From Nonomuraea antri (lineage in GTDB: Bacteria; Actinomycetota; Actinomycetes; Streptosporangiales; Streptosporangiaceae): a stretch of DNA of 37,500 bases. The stretch is from positions 1 to 37,500 of the forward strand of contig NZ_JABCPZ010000092.1 in NCBI RefSeq assembly GCF_013283785.1, in the 5' to 3' direction. Shown here in pieces: positions 1 through 7,713 of this stretch. The notes below the pieces were generated by a model. It did no database searches and was not told the origin of the DNA. It saw only the letters and a list, made by a program, of their open reading frames with translations. Both the position numbers and the translations under genes were made by a program. Each line of letters begins with the position of its first letter. Within the stretch, counting starts at the first letter, position 1.

Positions 1-3
1 CCA

Positions 4-100
4 CCCCACCCAGCCGCCGCGTCTGAGCGGTGTGGTGGCCGGTTGGGTCGCTAGTGAAGTGAGCGGCCGGGTGCCTACCCGCTGCGCCCCACCCAGCCGC
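4..100. repeat. Pair of 14-bp direct repeats at the window edge
   Basis: CCCCACCCAGCCGC occurs at 4-17 and again at 87-100, a period of 83 bp. Only these two copies are visible, and the first lies at the edge of the window, so a longer array may continue to the left. No coding role is evident. Confidence 0.4.
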
Positions 101-393
101 AAAGCCCAAGCGAGTCCATGGACCTGGAGGCCGTTCTCCGGGTGGTGGGGGAGGCTTCGGAGCCCTCCGGTCAGGCACGGACATGGAAAGGTGCGCACGC
201 CTATCAGGACCGCTAGGAGGCTCCTCCGCTCCCGTACAGCCGCCCTATCGCGATGTCTCGCATGAAAGCGGTGCACATCGCCTCAGCAAGCTTGTGCTTG
301 GAAGGCGACATGACAGCGCTCCGGGCCACCGCTTCGGCAGGCAGGCCGCTGGCTAGACGTAGTTCCGGAGCGCCGTGGCCAGGTCTTCCTTGT
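101..393. other. Stretch with no supported gene
   Basis: Together with 1-100 this is the only stretch longer than 300 bases without a supported gene. A 32-codon frame at 118-216 (plus) has mediocre codon bias and no clear ribosome binding site. No RNA gene or mobile-element end was seen. It may hold decayed sequence downstream of the DUF6879 gene that ends at 394. Confidence 0.4.
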
Positions 394-915
394 TCAGCCG
401 TGACGCTCCCAGAAAGTCGAGAGCGGTTCGGCTTGGCCGAGGGCAAGGTCCCGGTACGCGATGTATTCGCCGCTGCAGGCTTCGGGCAGGACGCGCGCTC
501 CGAGGTACGCACCGTGTTCGTCGTATTCCATGCGGACGACCGTGCGTTCGTCGAACAGCCAGAAGTCATGATCCGGCAGTCCGGGCACGTCGCGTTCGGC
601 GAGATTCAGGATGTAGAACTCTTCTCCGGCCTTCGCGTTGCGGCGATACCCCCATGCGAACTCGAACCGCAGATAGTCCGTGAGCGGCGTGGTCACGACG
701 TGCACGCGGTACATGCGCTTTCCGGCCTGTACGGCTTTGCTGACGGTCGTGACCCAGGGCGAGTTCTTGAACTCCTCTGGTTCTTCTTCCCCGGCCAGGA
801 AGGCCGGTAGGCCCTTACGGGTTCCCGCCGCGTCGTAGTAGTCCAGCGTTTCCAGCCTGAACGCCTCGCGGTCGAAGGTGTCGAAGAGCTTTCCGAACTC
901 CTCAGGCGAAAGCAC
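394..915 (-). CDS. DUF6879 family protein, copy 1
   Basis: 173-residue protein of the actinobacterial DUF6879 type, whose biochemical role is unknown. Family marks visible here are the N-terminal 'F..F.REAFRLE' segment, an 'AG..M.RVHVV..PL..Y.RFE' centre and the 'DFWLFDE' motif. No signal peptide or membrane segment is seen. The GTG start at 913-915 lies inside the 3' end of the upstream 63-residue gene (14-nt overlap), so the two are probably translationally coupled. A divergent paralogous pair lies at 1374-2139. Such proteins often sit beside XRE/DUF5753 regulators in actinomycetes, as at 2152. Third-position G/C is lower than in core genes further right, which fits accessory DNA. The family call is fairly sure; the function is unknown. 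Confidence 0.85.
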   Translation of the reverse strand: MLSPEEFGKLFDTFDREAFRLETLDYYDAAGTRKGLPAFLAGEEEPEEFKNSPWVTTVSKAVQAGKRMYRVHVVTTPLTDYLRFEFAWGYRRNAKAGEEFYILNLAERDVPGLPDHDFWLFDERTVVRMEYDEHGAYLGARVLPEACSGEYIAYRDLALGQAEPLSTFWERHG

Positions 916-1093
916 GGGCCACCTTCCGGAGCAATTCTTCAGGGATCTCGGCGAGAGTTTCTTGATCGGGAACGTTCACCCCGTGATCGTCCAGCACCTT
1001 GGCGCCTTGGACGACGATGGTCCCCCGGTCGGTTCGGTAGATGGTAGGGCACGTGCCCTCGTCACCAAGCTTGGTAAGCCGTACCGCTGCCAT
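902..1093 (-). CDS. Small protein paired with DUF6879, copy 1
   Basis: 63-residue protein with an ATG start at 1091-1093, preceded by a purine-rich GAGAGGGG-type ribosome binding site. It contains 'CPTIYRTDRGTIVVQG', which matches 'CATFYQTNRSTWVVQG' in the small protein at 1374-1715, and both end in a short 'P..L..R.V' helix. The two are therefore paralogues. No known domain is recognised. Its last 14 nt overlap the DUF6879 start, which suggests that the small protein and DUF6879 act together, perhaps as a complex or as a regulator's partner pair. That functional link is inference from gene order and duplication. Confidence 0.75.
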   Translation of the reverse strand: MAAVRLTKLGDEGTCPTIYRTDRGTIVVQGAKVLDDHGVNVPDQETLAEIPEELLRKVARAFA

Positions 1094-1373
1094 GCCCGCC
1101 CCTCTCGCTTGCCTCCTCCATGCTTCGGTGAGCCCCTGGAGGGGGTCAAGCGCTCAGAGTTGAGAGAACAGGAACTCGGGACCTTGGCGCCGGCGGCGTC
1201 GGGCTGGCGGACGGGCGCGGGCTCTTCGCCCCCTGTGAGAGCCGGATGTGTTGCGTCTCGCTTAGTTCGTGACTGACCGACGTGGCATCGGTCTGCCCGA
1301 ACTCCTTGACCCGACCCGCCAACCGGGCGACAGTCGTAGGTGGCGCGCACCAGACCGGGGAGGACGCAAACAC
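1094..1373. promoter_or_regulatory. Divergent promoter region between the two DUF6879 units
   Basis: This 280-bp spacer separates the start of the minus-strand small gene (1093) from the plus-strand small gene (1374). It must hold both promoters, but no convincing -35/-10 pair could be picked. A short palindrome CCCCTggAGGGG lies near 1133-1144. The plus-strand ribosome binding site GGGGAGGA is at 1357-1364. Confidence 0.4.
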
Positions 1374-1715
1374 ATGCAAACCCCTCATGCCGATGACCTG
1401 CGTCTCAGCTTCTACTGCAAGGACCCGGCATCCGTACCGGGAGAGGATTGCGCGACCTTCTACCAGACGAACCGCAGTACGTGGGTGGTCCAAGGTGACA
1501 GGCGGGAGGAGCCGGAACTGGTATCGCAGTTGGTGGCACTCAAGCCCGGTGAGACCTCCGTGGAGGTTCCAGCAGCTCTGGTGGAACGCTTCGTGAACAA
1601 GTACGTCAAGGAGCGCCATGGAATTGATCTCAGCCGAGGAGCGCGGGAGGTTCTTCAGGACGTTCAAACGGGAGGCGGTCCATCTCGAGTTGCGGGATCA
1701 CTACGCGACGAGTGA
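1374..1715 (+). CDS. Small protein paired with DUF6879, copy 2, with extended C-terminus
   Basis: The ATG at 1374 is chosen over an upstream start at 1269 because GGGGAGGA (1357-1364) sits 9 nt before it and homology to the 63-residue copy at 902-1093 begins nearby. The product is 113 residues. The shared core 'CATFYQTNRSTWVVQG' is followed by a helix ending near 'NKYVKERHG', where copy 1 stops. Here no stop occurs, and the frame runs 98 nt into the DUF6879 gene (start 1618), adding about 33 low-complexity residues. This looks like loss of the original stop codon, or a base change or sequencing error near 1618. No biochemical function is known. Confidence 0.65.
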   Translation: MQTPHADDLRLSFYCKDPASVPGEDCATFYQTNRSTWVVQGDRREEPELVSQLVALKPGETSVEVPAALVERFVNKYVKERHGIDLSRGAREVLQDVQTGGGPSRVAGSLRDE

Positions 1716-2139
1716 TCTGGAGCGAGAGCGATTCGCGGCCTGGCAAGCAGGTGAGCTTGACGACTTGAGCTGGATGGACCCATGGTGTGACCGGATTCGC
1801 ACCGCCGTCGCCGCGGGAAAGCGTTACCGGCGCGTCTGTGTCGTCTCCGAACCGCTGTCGCAGTATCGGCGTTTCGCGTACGAAGTCCTGGGCTCGAGTG
1901 TGGCGGCAGGGGAAGAAATTCGCTGGGCGCCCAGACGGGCGGTCTCGGCCGTAGCGCTGCCCGGCAACGACTTCTGGCTGTTCGATGAGGAGGCGGTGGT
2001 ATTCGCCGTCTTCTCTGGAAACGGTGAAGTGGCCGAGCGGCAGCTCTATACGGAACCCGAAGTCGTTCGGCTTTGCCTGGACGCCTTTGACGCCGTCTGG
2101 GCTCTCTCGGTACCGCATCACGAGTATCGGCCCGCCTGA
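1618..2139 (+). CDS. DUF6879 family protein, copy 2
   Basis: 173 residues, the same length as copy 1 at 394-915, with the same marks: 'F..FKREA.HLELRD', 'AGKRYRRVCVVSEPLSQYRRF' split by short variable runs, and 'DFWLFDEEAVV' near residue 120. The ATG at 1618 lies within the frame of the preceding small gene, so coupling is likely. The XRE-DUF5753 regulator begins 12 nt after its stop, so small protein, DUF6879 and regulator probably form one operon. Function is unknown; a role as an effector or partner of the regulator is inferred from context only. Confidence 0.85.
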   Translation: MELISAEERGRFFRTFKREAVHLELRDHYATSDLERERFAAWQAGELDDLSWMDPWCDRIRTAVAAGKRYRRVCVVSEPLSQYRRFAYEVLGSSVAAGEEIRWAPRRAVSAVALPGNDFWLFDEEAVVFAVFSGNGEVAERQLYTEPEVVRLCLDAFDAVWALSVPHHEYRPA

Positions 2140-2151
2140 TCTCGGCCCGTT

Positions 2152-3036
2152 GTGTCAGAACAAGCGGCAGCGGCGAAGAAGGCGTTCGGCATCCGCCTGC
2201 GCGACCTGCGCAAAGATGCGGGCCTGACCGGGCGGCAGCTGGCAGAGGCGTCCGGGCTGCACAACACGAAGATCAGCCGGATCGAACACGGCCAGCAGAA
2301 CCCGTCGGAAGACGACATCCGTGCCTGGTGCATCGCTTGCGGCGCGGCACGCTTGATTCCAGAACTCATCGCCGTGCGGCGCGAGATCGAGCAGATGTGG
2401 GTGGAATGGCGCCGCGAACTCCGCGCCGGGCAGCACCACATCCAGTCGCGGGCCATGCCGCTCTACGAAGGCACCGAACTTCTGTGCGCTTATGAGCCTG
2501 CCATTGTGCCCGGCATCCTGCAGACCTCCGGTTACGTACGGGCGCTCTTTGATGCGGCCGGCCGGCTGTACGAGCTGCCCGGCGGAGAGGCCGAAGCAGC
2601 GGTGGCGGCTCGCATGCCTCGCCAGCGCCTCATTACGCACGGAACTGGACGCAACCGATACAGCTTTCTCATCGAGGCAGCCGTGCTCACCACCGTCATC
2701 GGCAGCACCGAGGTGATGCGGGAACAGCTCGACTTTCTCATGTCGACGACGACCTTGCCCCACGTCTCACTGGGCGTCATTCCGGCCAATCGCGTACGCA
2801 CCATCTACCCGGGCGAGGGCTTCTACATCTTCGACGGCAAACTGGTTCGGAGCGAACTGTGGTCCGGCGGCTTCAGAACGAATCAGCCGGCAGAAATCGC
2901 CACGTTCCTGAAGGCCTTCGCCATGCTGCGTGATCTCGCTGTCTACGGCAGGAGCGCACGCGCCATGATCGACAGCGCTCGTGAGCAGTTGCAAACTGAT
3001 GAAAACTTCTTTCCTCCTCGGAATCGTGACTCCTAA
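2152..3036 (+). CDS. XRE-family regulator with DUF5753 domain
   Basis: 294-residue DNA-binding protein. Residues about 8-65 form a Cro/C1-type helix-turn-helix ('RLRDLRKDAGLTGRQLAE', 'TKISRIEHGQQNPS'). Residues about 100-280 match the DUF5753 domain typical of actinomycete regulators, including 'YEPAIVPGILQTSGYVRALF' and a C-terminal 'MIDSAREQL'. The GTG start at 2152 follows the DUF6879 stop by 12 nt without a clear ribosome binding site, which suggests coupling. In Streptomyces, relatives of this class (the WhiJ type) usually pair with small DUF397 proteins. Here the neighbours are DUF6879 and a small protein instead. The target is unknown; the divergent region 1094-1373 is the natural candidate. 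Confidence 0.92.
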   Translation: MSEQAAAAKKAFGIRLRDLRKDAGLTGRQLAEASGLHNTKISRIEHGQQNPSEDDIRAWCIACGAARLIPELIAVRREIEQMWVEWRRELRAGQHHIQSRAMPLYEGTELLCAYEPAIVPGILQTSGYVRALFDAAGRLYELPGGEAEAAVAARMPRQRLITHGTGRNRYSFLIEAAVLTTVIGSTEVMREQLDFLMSTTTLPHVSLGVIPANRVRTIYPGEGFYIFDGKLVRSELWSGGFRTNQPAEIATFLKAFAMLRDLAVYGRSARAMIDSAREQLQTDENFFPPRNRDS

Positions 3037-3218
3037 CGTCGAAGCATGTTCATCACACACCTTGTCGGCAGGGCCAGATCCAAGGGCGCCATCCGGCCGG
3101 CCGGGCTGCTCACGCCGTCTCAGGGAGCCCGGAGGAGTGGGAGACGGCGTAGACCGGTGCTGCAAGGGTCGCTGCGGAACCCGGAGAGGCCACCGCGGAT
3201 GGTCATCGAAAGTGCGCC

Positions 3219-3848
3219 ATGAGCACCGCGTCCCCGAGCTTCCGCTACCCGTACGTCATCGGCTGGACCGGGGAGGCCGAGCAGCCCGCCGTCCTGCGGT
3301 GGAGACCTCGCAGCGACGCCGACGGACAGGAACTGGCATACACGGCGCCTGATCCAGGCGACTACCAGCTCGGCGTCCTGCTGCTTCGGCAAGGCCAGAG
3401 GCGCACCGGACGGCCCGACTTCAAGAGTGTGAACACCCGCCGTCAGTGGCGATGCATGACCAAGCTGTTGTGCCAGGTATGCGCGAAATCGGCGATGGAT
3501 TCGGAGACGGGCCGAGTCTGGTGGTTGCTGTCCGGCCCGGGTGGTCCTGTCGGTGACGGTTACACCAACGCGCCACCCACCTGTCCCGCGTGCATCCCGG
3601 AAGCGATCGCGTCGTGTTCCTTCCTGCGGCGGCACGCTGCGGTCTTCACGGTGGGTTCGTGCAGGCCGTACGGGGTGCGCGCCGACGTGTTCCTGCCTGG
3701 CCGCTCTCCTTCCGAGCCGTGGAAGGAGAACGAGATCCTGCGTCTCCGTGATCCCGACATCCCGCATTGTGTGGCTCGTGAGCTGCTGATGGGGCTGAGC
3801 GACGTACGGCCGACGCGCCTGTACGGGGATCTGTCGTGCGTGGCGTGA
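3219..3848 (+). CDS. Hypothetical protein with CxxC...CxxC zinc-ribbon-like pairs
   Basis: 209 residues from the ATG at 3219. Cysteine pairs C85/C88 and C122/C125, 33 residues apart, look like a zinc-binding ribbon. Between them is 'GRVWWLLSGPGGPVGDGYTNAPP', shown here in part only as a conserved-looking loop. No signal peptide or membrane helix is seen. I recall similar proteins as unnamed neighbours of XRE/DUF5753 regulators in actinomycetes, but no function is established. It lies 182 nt after the regulator on the same strand. It has the same relaxed codon bias as the upstream genes and probably belongs to the same accessory block. Confidence 0.75.
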   Translation: MSTASPSFRYPYVIGWTGEAEQPAVLRWRPRSDADGQELAYTAPDPGDYQLGVLLLRQGQRRTGRPDFKSVNTRRQWRCMTKLLCQVCAKSAMDSETGRVWWLLSGPGGPVGDGYTNAPPTCPACIPEAIASCSFLRRHAAVFTVGSCRPYGVRADVFLPGRSPSEPWKENEILRLRDPDIPHCVARELLMGLSDVRPTRLYGDLSCVA

Positions 3849-4006
3849 GGTGCGCCGTTGGGCACGCCGGAGCCTGAGGCGTCCGGCCGCACTCCTCGTG
3901 TGGCGTCGCCTGATGGGGCCGACGATCGTCTGTGCGACCCAATCGGCTACCGCATCTCTCGGACGCGGTGGCGGGGTGGGGGGATCGGGTCAAACCACCC
4001 AAGAAT

Positions 4007-5398
4007 TCACGCCGGCCGTTTCGCCTGAAACAGCCAGGCATCGAACAACGAATCAAGCTGCTTCCCAGACAACCGCTCCGCCAGATCCACGAACTCCTCC
4101 GTGGTCACATGCCCATACCTGTGATCCCGAGTCCACGTCTTGATCAGGTGAAAGAACGTCGCATCCCCGATCGCCTTGCGCAGGGCGTGCAGCGTCATCG
4201 CCCCCCGCGTGTACACCGACTCGTTGAACAGGTCGCGCGGCCTGGCCCGCCCCGGCGGGTACTTCCACATCGCGTGGTCCTCCGGCCGCGCCTTGTACGT
4301 GTTGAACATCGCCTCGGCCGTGCTCTTGCCCTTGTGCTCCGACCACAGCCACTCCGCGTACGTCGCGAAGCCCTCGTTCAGCCACAGGTCGCGCCAGCGG
4401 CGCAGGCTCAGGCTGTTGCCGAACCACTGGTGCGCCAGCTCGTGCGAGATGATGCCCTCCTCGGGCGCGAACCCGCCGTAGAGCGGCTTGGTCTGGTTCT
4501 CCAGGGCGTAGCCGGCCGAGTGGTTGTCGACGATGCCGCCGGTGGACGAGAACGGGTACGGCCCGAAGACCGTCGTCCAGTAGTCGGTGATCTCGGCGGA
4601 CAGGTTGTACACCGTGTCCAGCGAGCTGCGGAACTTCGGGTCGACGGCGGCGAGGTTCTTGATGCCGCCCGCGGTGGCGCCCTCGCGCAGCGTGAACTGG
4701 CCGAGCGTGGCGGTGGCCAGGTAGGTGACCATGGGGTGGCCTTCGCGCCAGCGGTAGGTGGTCTTGCCGTTCGAGGTGGCGGGCTTGCCCACCATCTCGC
4801 CGTTGGCCAGGGCGGTCAGGCCCGCGGGGACGGTGATCGAGAAGTCGAACGTGGCCTTGTCTGCCGGGTGGTCGTTGCCGGGGAACCAGGTCTTGGCGCC
4901 GTCGGGCTCGCAGGCCACGAACGCGCCGTCGCTGGTCGGGATGAACCCGTACGTGCCCAGATTGGCGGTGTCCTTGGCCGGTTTGGGCACCCCGGCGTAG
5001 GTCACCTTGACGCTGAAGCGCGAGCCGGGACCCAGCGGCGTGCCCGGCCTGACGGTGAGCTCGTCGCCCGCGCGCTCGAACTTCGCCGGGGTGCCGTTGA
5101 CGCTCACCCGGCTCACCTCGAATCCGGACAAATCGAGGTTGAAGCTGGACAGGCCTTGGGTGGCGGTGGCGTCGATGGTGGTCTCGCCGGTCAGCCGTTT
5201 GGTCGCCGGGACGTAGTCGAGCACCAGCCAGTAGTGGGAGACGTCGTAGCCGCCGTTGCCGGCCTTGGGAAAGTCGCTGTCGCCGATGCCCGGCGCGCCC
5301 GCGTGATGGTCGGCCGTGCGGGGCGCCTCGTCGGACGGTGCGCAGGCGAGCACGCTGATCAGTGCCGCCGGCAGAGCGATCCTGCTGCTGGATCTCAA
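4007..5398 (-). CDS. Secreted M1-family metallopeptidase (lipoprotein)
   Basis: 463-residue zinc aminopeptidase-type enzyme. An N-terminal signal ends in a lipobox (VLAC, Cys19), so the protein is probably anchored outside the membrane. Residues about 50-240 form the beta-rich N-terminal M1 domain. The 'GYALENQ' segment near residue 296 takes the place of the GxMEN exopeptidase motif. The zinc site is H319-E320-x2-H323 with E342 in 'NEGFATY'. The later 'ESVYTRGAM' supplies the likely catalytic tyrosine. It lacks the long C-terminal domain of cytosolic PepN, as is usual for the short secreted actinobacterial forms. The TTG start at 5398 has GAGGGGG 6 nt upstream. It is transcribed in the same direction as the RDD gene, 39 nt downstream of it. 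Confidence 0.93.
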   Translation of the reverse strand: MRSSSRIALPAALISVLACAPSDEAPRTADHHAGAPGIGDSDFPKAGNGGYDVSHYWLVLDYVPATKRLTGETTIDATATQGLSSFNLDLSGFEVSRVSVNGTPAKFERAGDELTVRPGTPLGPGSRFSVKVTYAGVPKPAKDTANLGTYGFIPTSDGAFVACEPDGAKTWFPGNDHPADKATFDFSITVPAGLTALANGEMVGKPATSNGKTTYRWREGHPMVTYLATATLGQFTLREGATAGGIKNLAAVDPKFRSSLDTVYNLSAEITDYWTTVFGPYPFSSTGGIVDNHSAGYALENQTKPLYGGFAPEEGIISHELAHQWFGNSLSLRRWRDLWLNEGFATYAEWLWSEHKGKSTAEAMFNTYKARPEDHAMWKYPPGRARPRDLFNESVYTRGAMTLHALRKAIGDATFFHLIKTWTRDHRYGHVTTEEFVDLAERLSGKQLDSLFDAWLFQAKRPA

Positions 5399-5437
5399 AG
5401 ACGCCCCCTCAAACCGTGACCAGAAGATTACGCTAAG

Positions 5438-5884
5438 TCAGGCGTCCACGACGACGGTCTTGGCCGCCTTGTCGTGCACCGCCTGCTTCCGGGGGTCGAA
5501 GAGGATCCAGCCGAGGTCGACGAGCGCGCCGACACAGCAGATGGCCCAGAGCACGGCCGCCACGAGCTGCCTGAGCGCGGCCTGCCCCACCGTTATGCGC
5601 TGCCCTGTCTCCCGCACCACACGCAGGCCGAACAGCTTCTTGCCGAGGGTTTGCCCGTTCCAGAACGCGTGCAGCAGCCAGTAGTAGAGGAACGACACCA
5701 CGGCCGCGACGAACGTGTGCTGCACGGGATAGCGGTCCCAGACGCCCTTGCTGGGGTCCCAGGCGTAGTCCCAGCTCGTCCAGCTGAAGGGGGCGGAGAC
5801 GATGCCGACGATGATCCAGTCGAGTATCCCGGCGAAGAGCCGGCGCCAGCGTCCGCCTAGTCCGGGAAGTGGTGGTGGTCCCAT
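5438..5884 (-). CDS. RDD family membrane protein
   Basis: 148 residues from the ATG at 5882-5884. A TTG at 5917 would add 11 residues but abuts the stop of the upstream hppD gene and lacks a binding site. The protein starts with a proline-rich cytosolic stretch and 'WRRLFAGILDW', carrying the R and D that give the RDD family its name. It has about three hydrophobic segments: residues about 18-35, 58-78 and 105-130. 'GQTLGKKLFGLRVV' is the typical RDD central motif. RDD proteins are poorly understood; some act in ion or solute transport. It sits between hppD and the M1 peptidase on the same strand, but a shared role is not evident. Confidence 0.88.
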   Translation of the reverse strand: MGPPPLPGLGGRWRRLFAGILDWIIVGIVSAPFSWTSWDYAWDPSKGVWDRYPVQHTFVAAVVSFLYYWLLHAFWNGQTLGKKLFGLRVVRETGQRITVGQAALRQLVAAVLWAICCVGALVDLGWILFDPRKQAVHDKAAKTVVVDA

Positions 5885-5918
5885 AAAGTGGAGATCACCA
5901 CCACTTCGTCGGGACAAA

Positions 5919-7028
5919 CTAAAGGTTGCCCCTGCGTTCCTGCTCGCGCTCGATGGCCTCGAACAGGGCCTTGAAGTTGCCCTTGCCGAATCCGAGCGAG
6001 CCGTGCCGCTCGATCAGCTCGAAGAAGACCGTGGGCCGGTCCTGCACGGGCTGGGTGAAGATCTGCAGCAGGTAGCCGTCCTCGTCGCGGTCGACCAGGA
6101 TCTTGCGCTTCTTCAGCTCCTCGATCGGCGCGCGCACCTCGCCGATGCGGGCGCGCAGCTCGGGGTCGTCGTAGTACGAGTCGGGCGTGTCGAGGAACTG
6201 CACGCCGGCCGCGCGCATGTGGTCGACGGTGGTGAGGATGTCGTTGGTGGCCAGCGCGATGTGCTGCACGCCGGGGCCGCCGTAGAACTCCAGGTACTCG
6301 TCGATCTGGGACTTCTTACGGCTGATCGCCGGCTCGTTGAGCGGGAACTTGACCTTGCGGGTGCCGTCCGCGACGACCTTGGACATCAGCGCCGAGTACT
6401 CGGTGGCGATGTCGTCGCCGACGAACTCGGCCATGTTCGTGAAGCCCATGACGTTGCGGTAGAACTCCACCCACTCGTCCATCTTGCCGAGCTCGACGTT
6501 GCCGACGCAGTGGTCGACGGCCTGGAACAGGCGGCCGGTCTTGGTCGCGGGCGGGGCCACCAGCGGCTGGGCGGCCTGGTATCCGGGCAGGTAGGTGCCG
6601 TGGTAGTTGGAGCGGTCGACGAGGGTGTGCCGCGTCTCGCCGTAGGTGGCGATGGCCGCGATCACCACCTTGCCGTGCTCGTCCTCCAGCGTGTACGGCT
6701 CCACCAGCCCGCGAGCCCCGTGGGTGATCGCGTACTGGTAGCCGGCCTCCACGTCGGGCACCTGGATGGCCAGGTCGATCACGCCGTCGCCGTGCTCGGC
6801 CACGTGTTTGGCCAGGTCGGTGCCCGCCCTGACCGCGCCGCGGAACTCGAACGTGGCGCTGCCCGAGGTCAGCACGTACGCCGCCTCGTCGCGGCTGCCG
6901 TTCTCCGGCCCGCGGTAGGCCACCAGCTTCATGCCGAAAGCGGTCGAGTAGTAGTGGGCCGCCTGCTTGGCGTTGCCTACGGCGAACACCACGGCGTCCA
7001 TGCCGTTAACCGGAAAGACATCACTCAT
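5919..7028 (-). CDS. hppD: 4-hydroxyphenylpyruvate dioxygenase
   Basis: 369-residue cytosolic non-heme Fe(II) enzyme that converts 4-hydroxyphenylpyruvate to homogentisate in tyrosine catabolism. Two vicinal-oxygen-chelate domains are visible. The iron ligands are H173 ('VDHCVG'), H256 ('GVQHIAL') and E337 ('FFELIERHG'). The C-terminal 'GFGKGNFKALFEAIE' helix that closes the active site is intact. The start is placed at the ATG at 7026-7028 ('MSDVFPVNG'), because extending to 7088 would run through the operator-like palindrome at 7058-7088. It is divergent from an Lrp/AsnC regulator, a common arrangement for tyrosine degradation genes. No homogentisate dioxygenase lies nearby. Confidence 0.96.
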   Translation of the reverse strand: MSDVFPVNGMDAVVFAVGNAKQAAHYYSTAFGMKLVAYRGPENGSRDEAAYVLTSGSATFEFRGAVRAGTDLAKHVAEHGDGVIDLAIQVPDVEAGYQYAITHGARGLVEPYTLEDEHGKVVIAAIATYGETRHTLVDRSNYHGTYLPGYQAAQPLVAPPATKTGRLFQAVDHCVGNVELGKMDEWVEFYRNVMGFTNMAEFVGDDIATEYSALMSKVVADGTRKVKFPLNEPAISRKKSQIDEYLEFYGGPGVQHIALATNDILTTVDHMRAAGVQFLDTPDSYYDDPELRARIGEVRAPIEELKKRKILVDRDEDGYLLQIFTQPVQDRPTVFFELIERHGSLGFGKGNFKALFEAIEREQERRGNL

Positions 7029-7057
7029 ACCCCTAACTCTCGATTTAGCTGGTCGAG

Positions 7058-7088
7058 TTGTGCAAGAGTTACTTGAATGAGTGCACAA
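7058..7088. promoter_or_regulatory. Operator-like inverted repeat between hppD and lrp
   Basis: Perfect 7-bp arms TTGTGCA (7058-7064) and TGCACAA (7082-7088) are separated by 17 bp, with the centre at 7073. It lies 30 bp upstream of the hppD start and 44 bp upstream of the Lrp-type gene. The position and symmetry suit binding by the divergent regulator, controlling both genes. Confidence 0.6.
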
Positions 7089-7131
7089 TCTGTCCAGTCA
7101 TCTCGCGTTAACCAGGGAGTATCTGTACACC

Positions 7132-7611
7132 ATGACGATCGATGAGCTGGACGCCCGATTGATCTCCCTGCTGCACGCCGAACCCAGGCTCGGCGTGCTG
7201 GAGTGCTCGCGCCGCCTCGGGGTGGCCCGCGGCACGGTGCAGGCCAGGCTCGACCGGCTGCTGGCCAGGGGCGTGATCACCGGCTTCGGTCCCGACGTCT
7301 CGCCCGTCGCGCTCGGCTACGACGTCACCGCGTTCGTCACGATGGAGATCAAGCAGGTCTCCGGGCACGATCCGGTCGCGCACCGGCTGGCGCACATTCC
7401 CGAGGTGCTGGAGGTGCACACCATCACCGGCGGCAGCGACCTGCTGTGCCGGGTGGTCGCCCGCACCAACGCCGATCTGCAGCGGGTCATCGACCAGATC
7501 GTGGACGTCCAGGGCGTGCTCAGGACGTCGTCGATCATCGCGTTGGACACGCCGGTTCCATACCGAGTGCTGCCTTTGGTGGCCGATGTTCCACGGCGCG
7601 GCGTTCGTTAG
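7132..7611 (+). CDS. Lrp/AsnC family transcriptional regulator
   Basis: 159 residues. Residues about 3-60 form the AsnC-type winged helix-turn-helix ('LDARLISLLHAEPRLG', 'GTVQARLDRLLARGVI'). Residues about 65-145 form the effector-binding RAM domain ('VLEVHTITGGSDLLCRVVA'). The ATG at 7132 is preferred over 7081, which would fall inside the palindrome; AGGGAG lies 12 nt upstream. Divergence from hppD and the shared 103-bp spacer suggest that it controls tyrosine catabolism, sensing an amino acid or a pathway intermediate. The ligand is unknown. Confidence 0.93.
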   Translation: MTIDELDARLISLLHAEPRLGVLECSRRLGVARGTVQARLDRLLARGVITGFGPDVSPVALGYDVTAFVTMEIKQVSGHDPVAHRLAHIPEVLEVHTITGGSDLLCRVVARTNADLQRVIDQIVDVQGVLRTSSIIALDTPVPYRVLPLVADVPRRGVR

Positions 7612-7713
7612 ACGTACGATCGCGAGGAGGGACGAGGCACCGTTATCGATCGTTTACCCTTGACAATCGCCCAGCTTGCGGGGGTTGGGCGAGACGTGAC
7701 AGGGGGGTCGCGG

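Noticed and set aside
118..216. 32-codon plus-strand frame beginning MDLEAVLRVVGEAS
   Set aside because: It looks partly protein-like, but third-position bias is modest, no ribosome binding site precedes it and no family is recognised.
3932..5419. Long plus-strand open frame opposite the M1 peptidase
   Set aside because: It is an antisense shadow caused by GC-rich third positions; the minus frame has a complete zinc peptidase with motifs and a ribosome binding site. The same applies to 5802-7076, 7765-9840, 10180-12225, 12385-13896, 14575-15831 and 36041-37066.
7660..7665. TTGACA as a -35 box for the penicillin-binding protein
   Set aside because: No -10 hexamer lies 16-19 bp downstream; the following sequence is G-rich.
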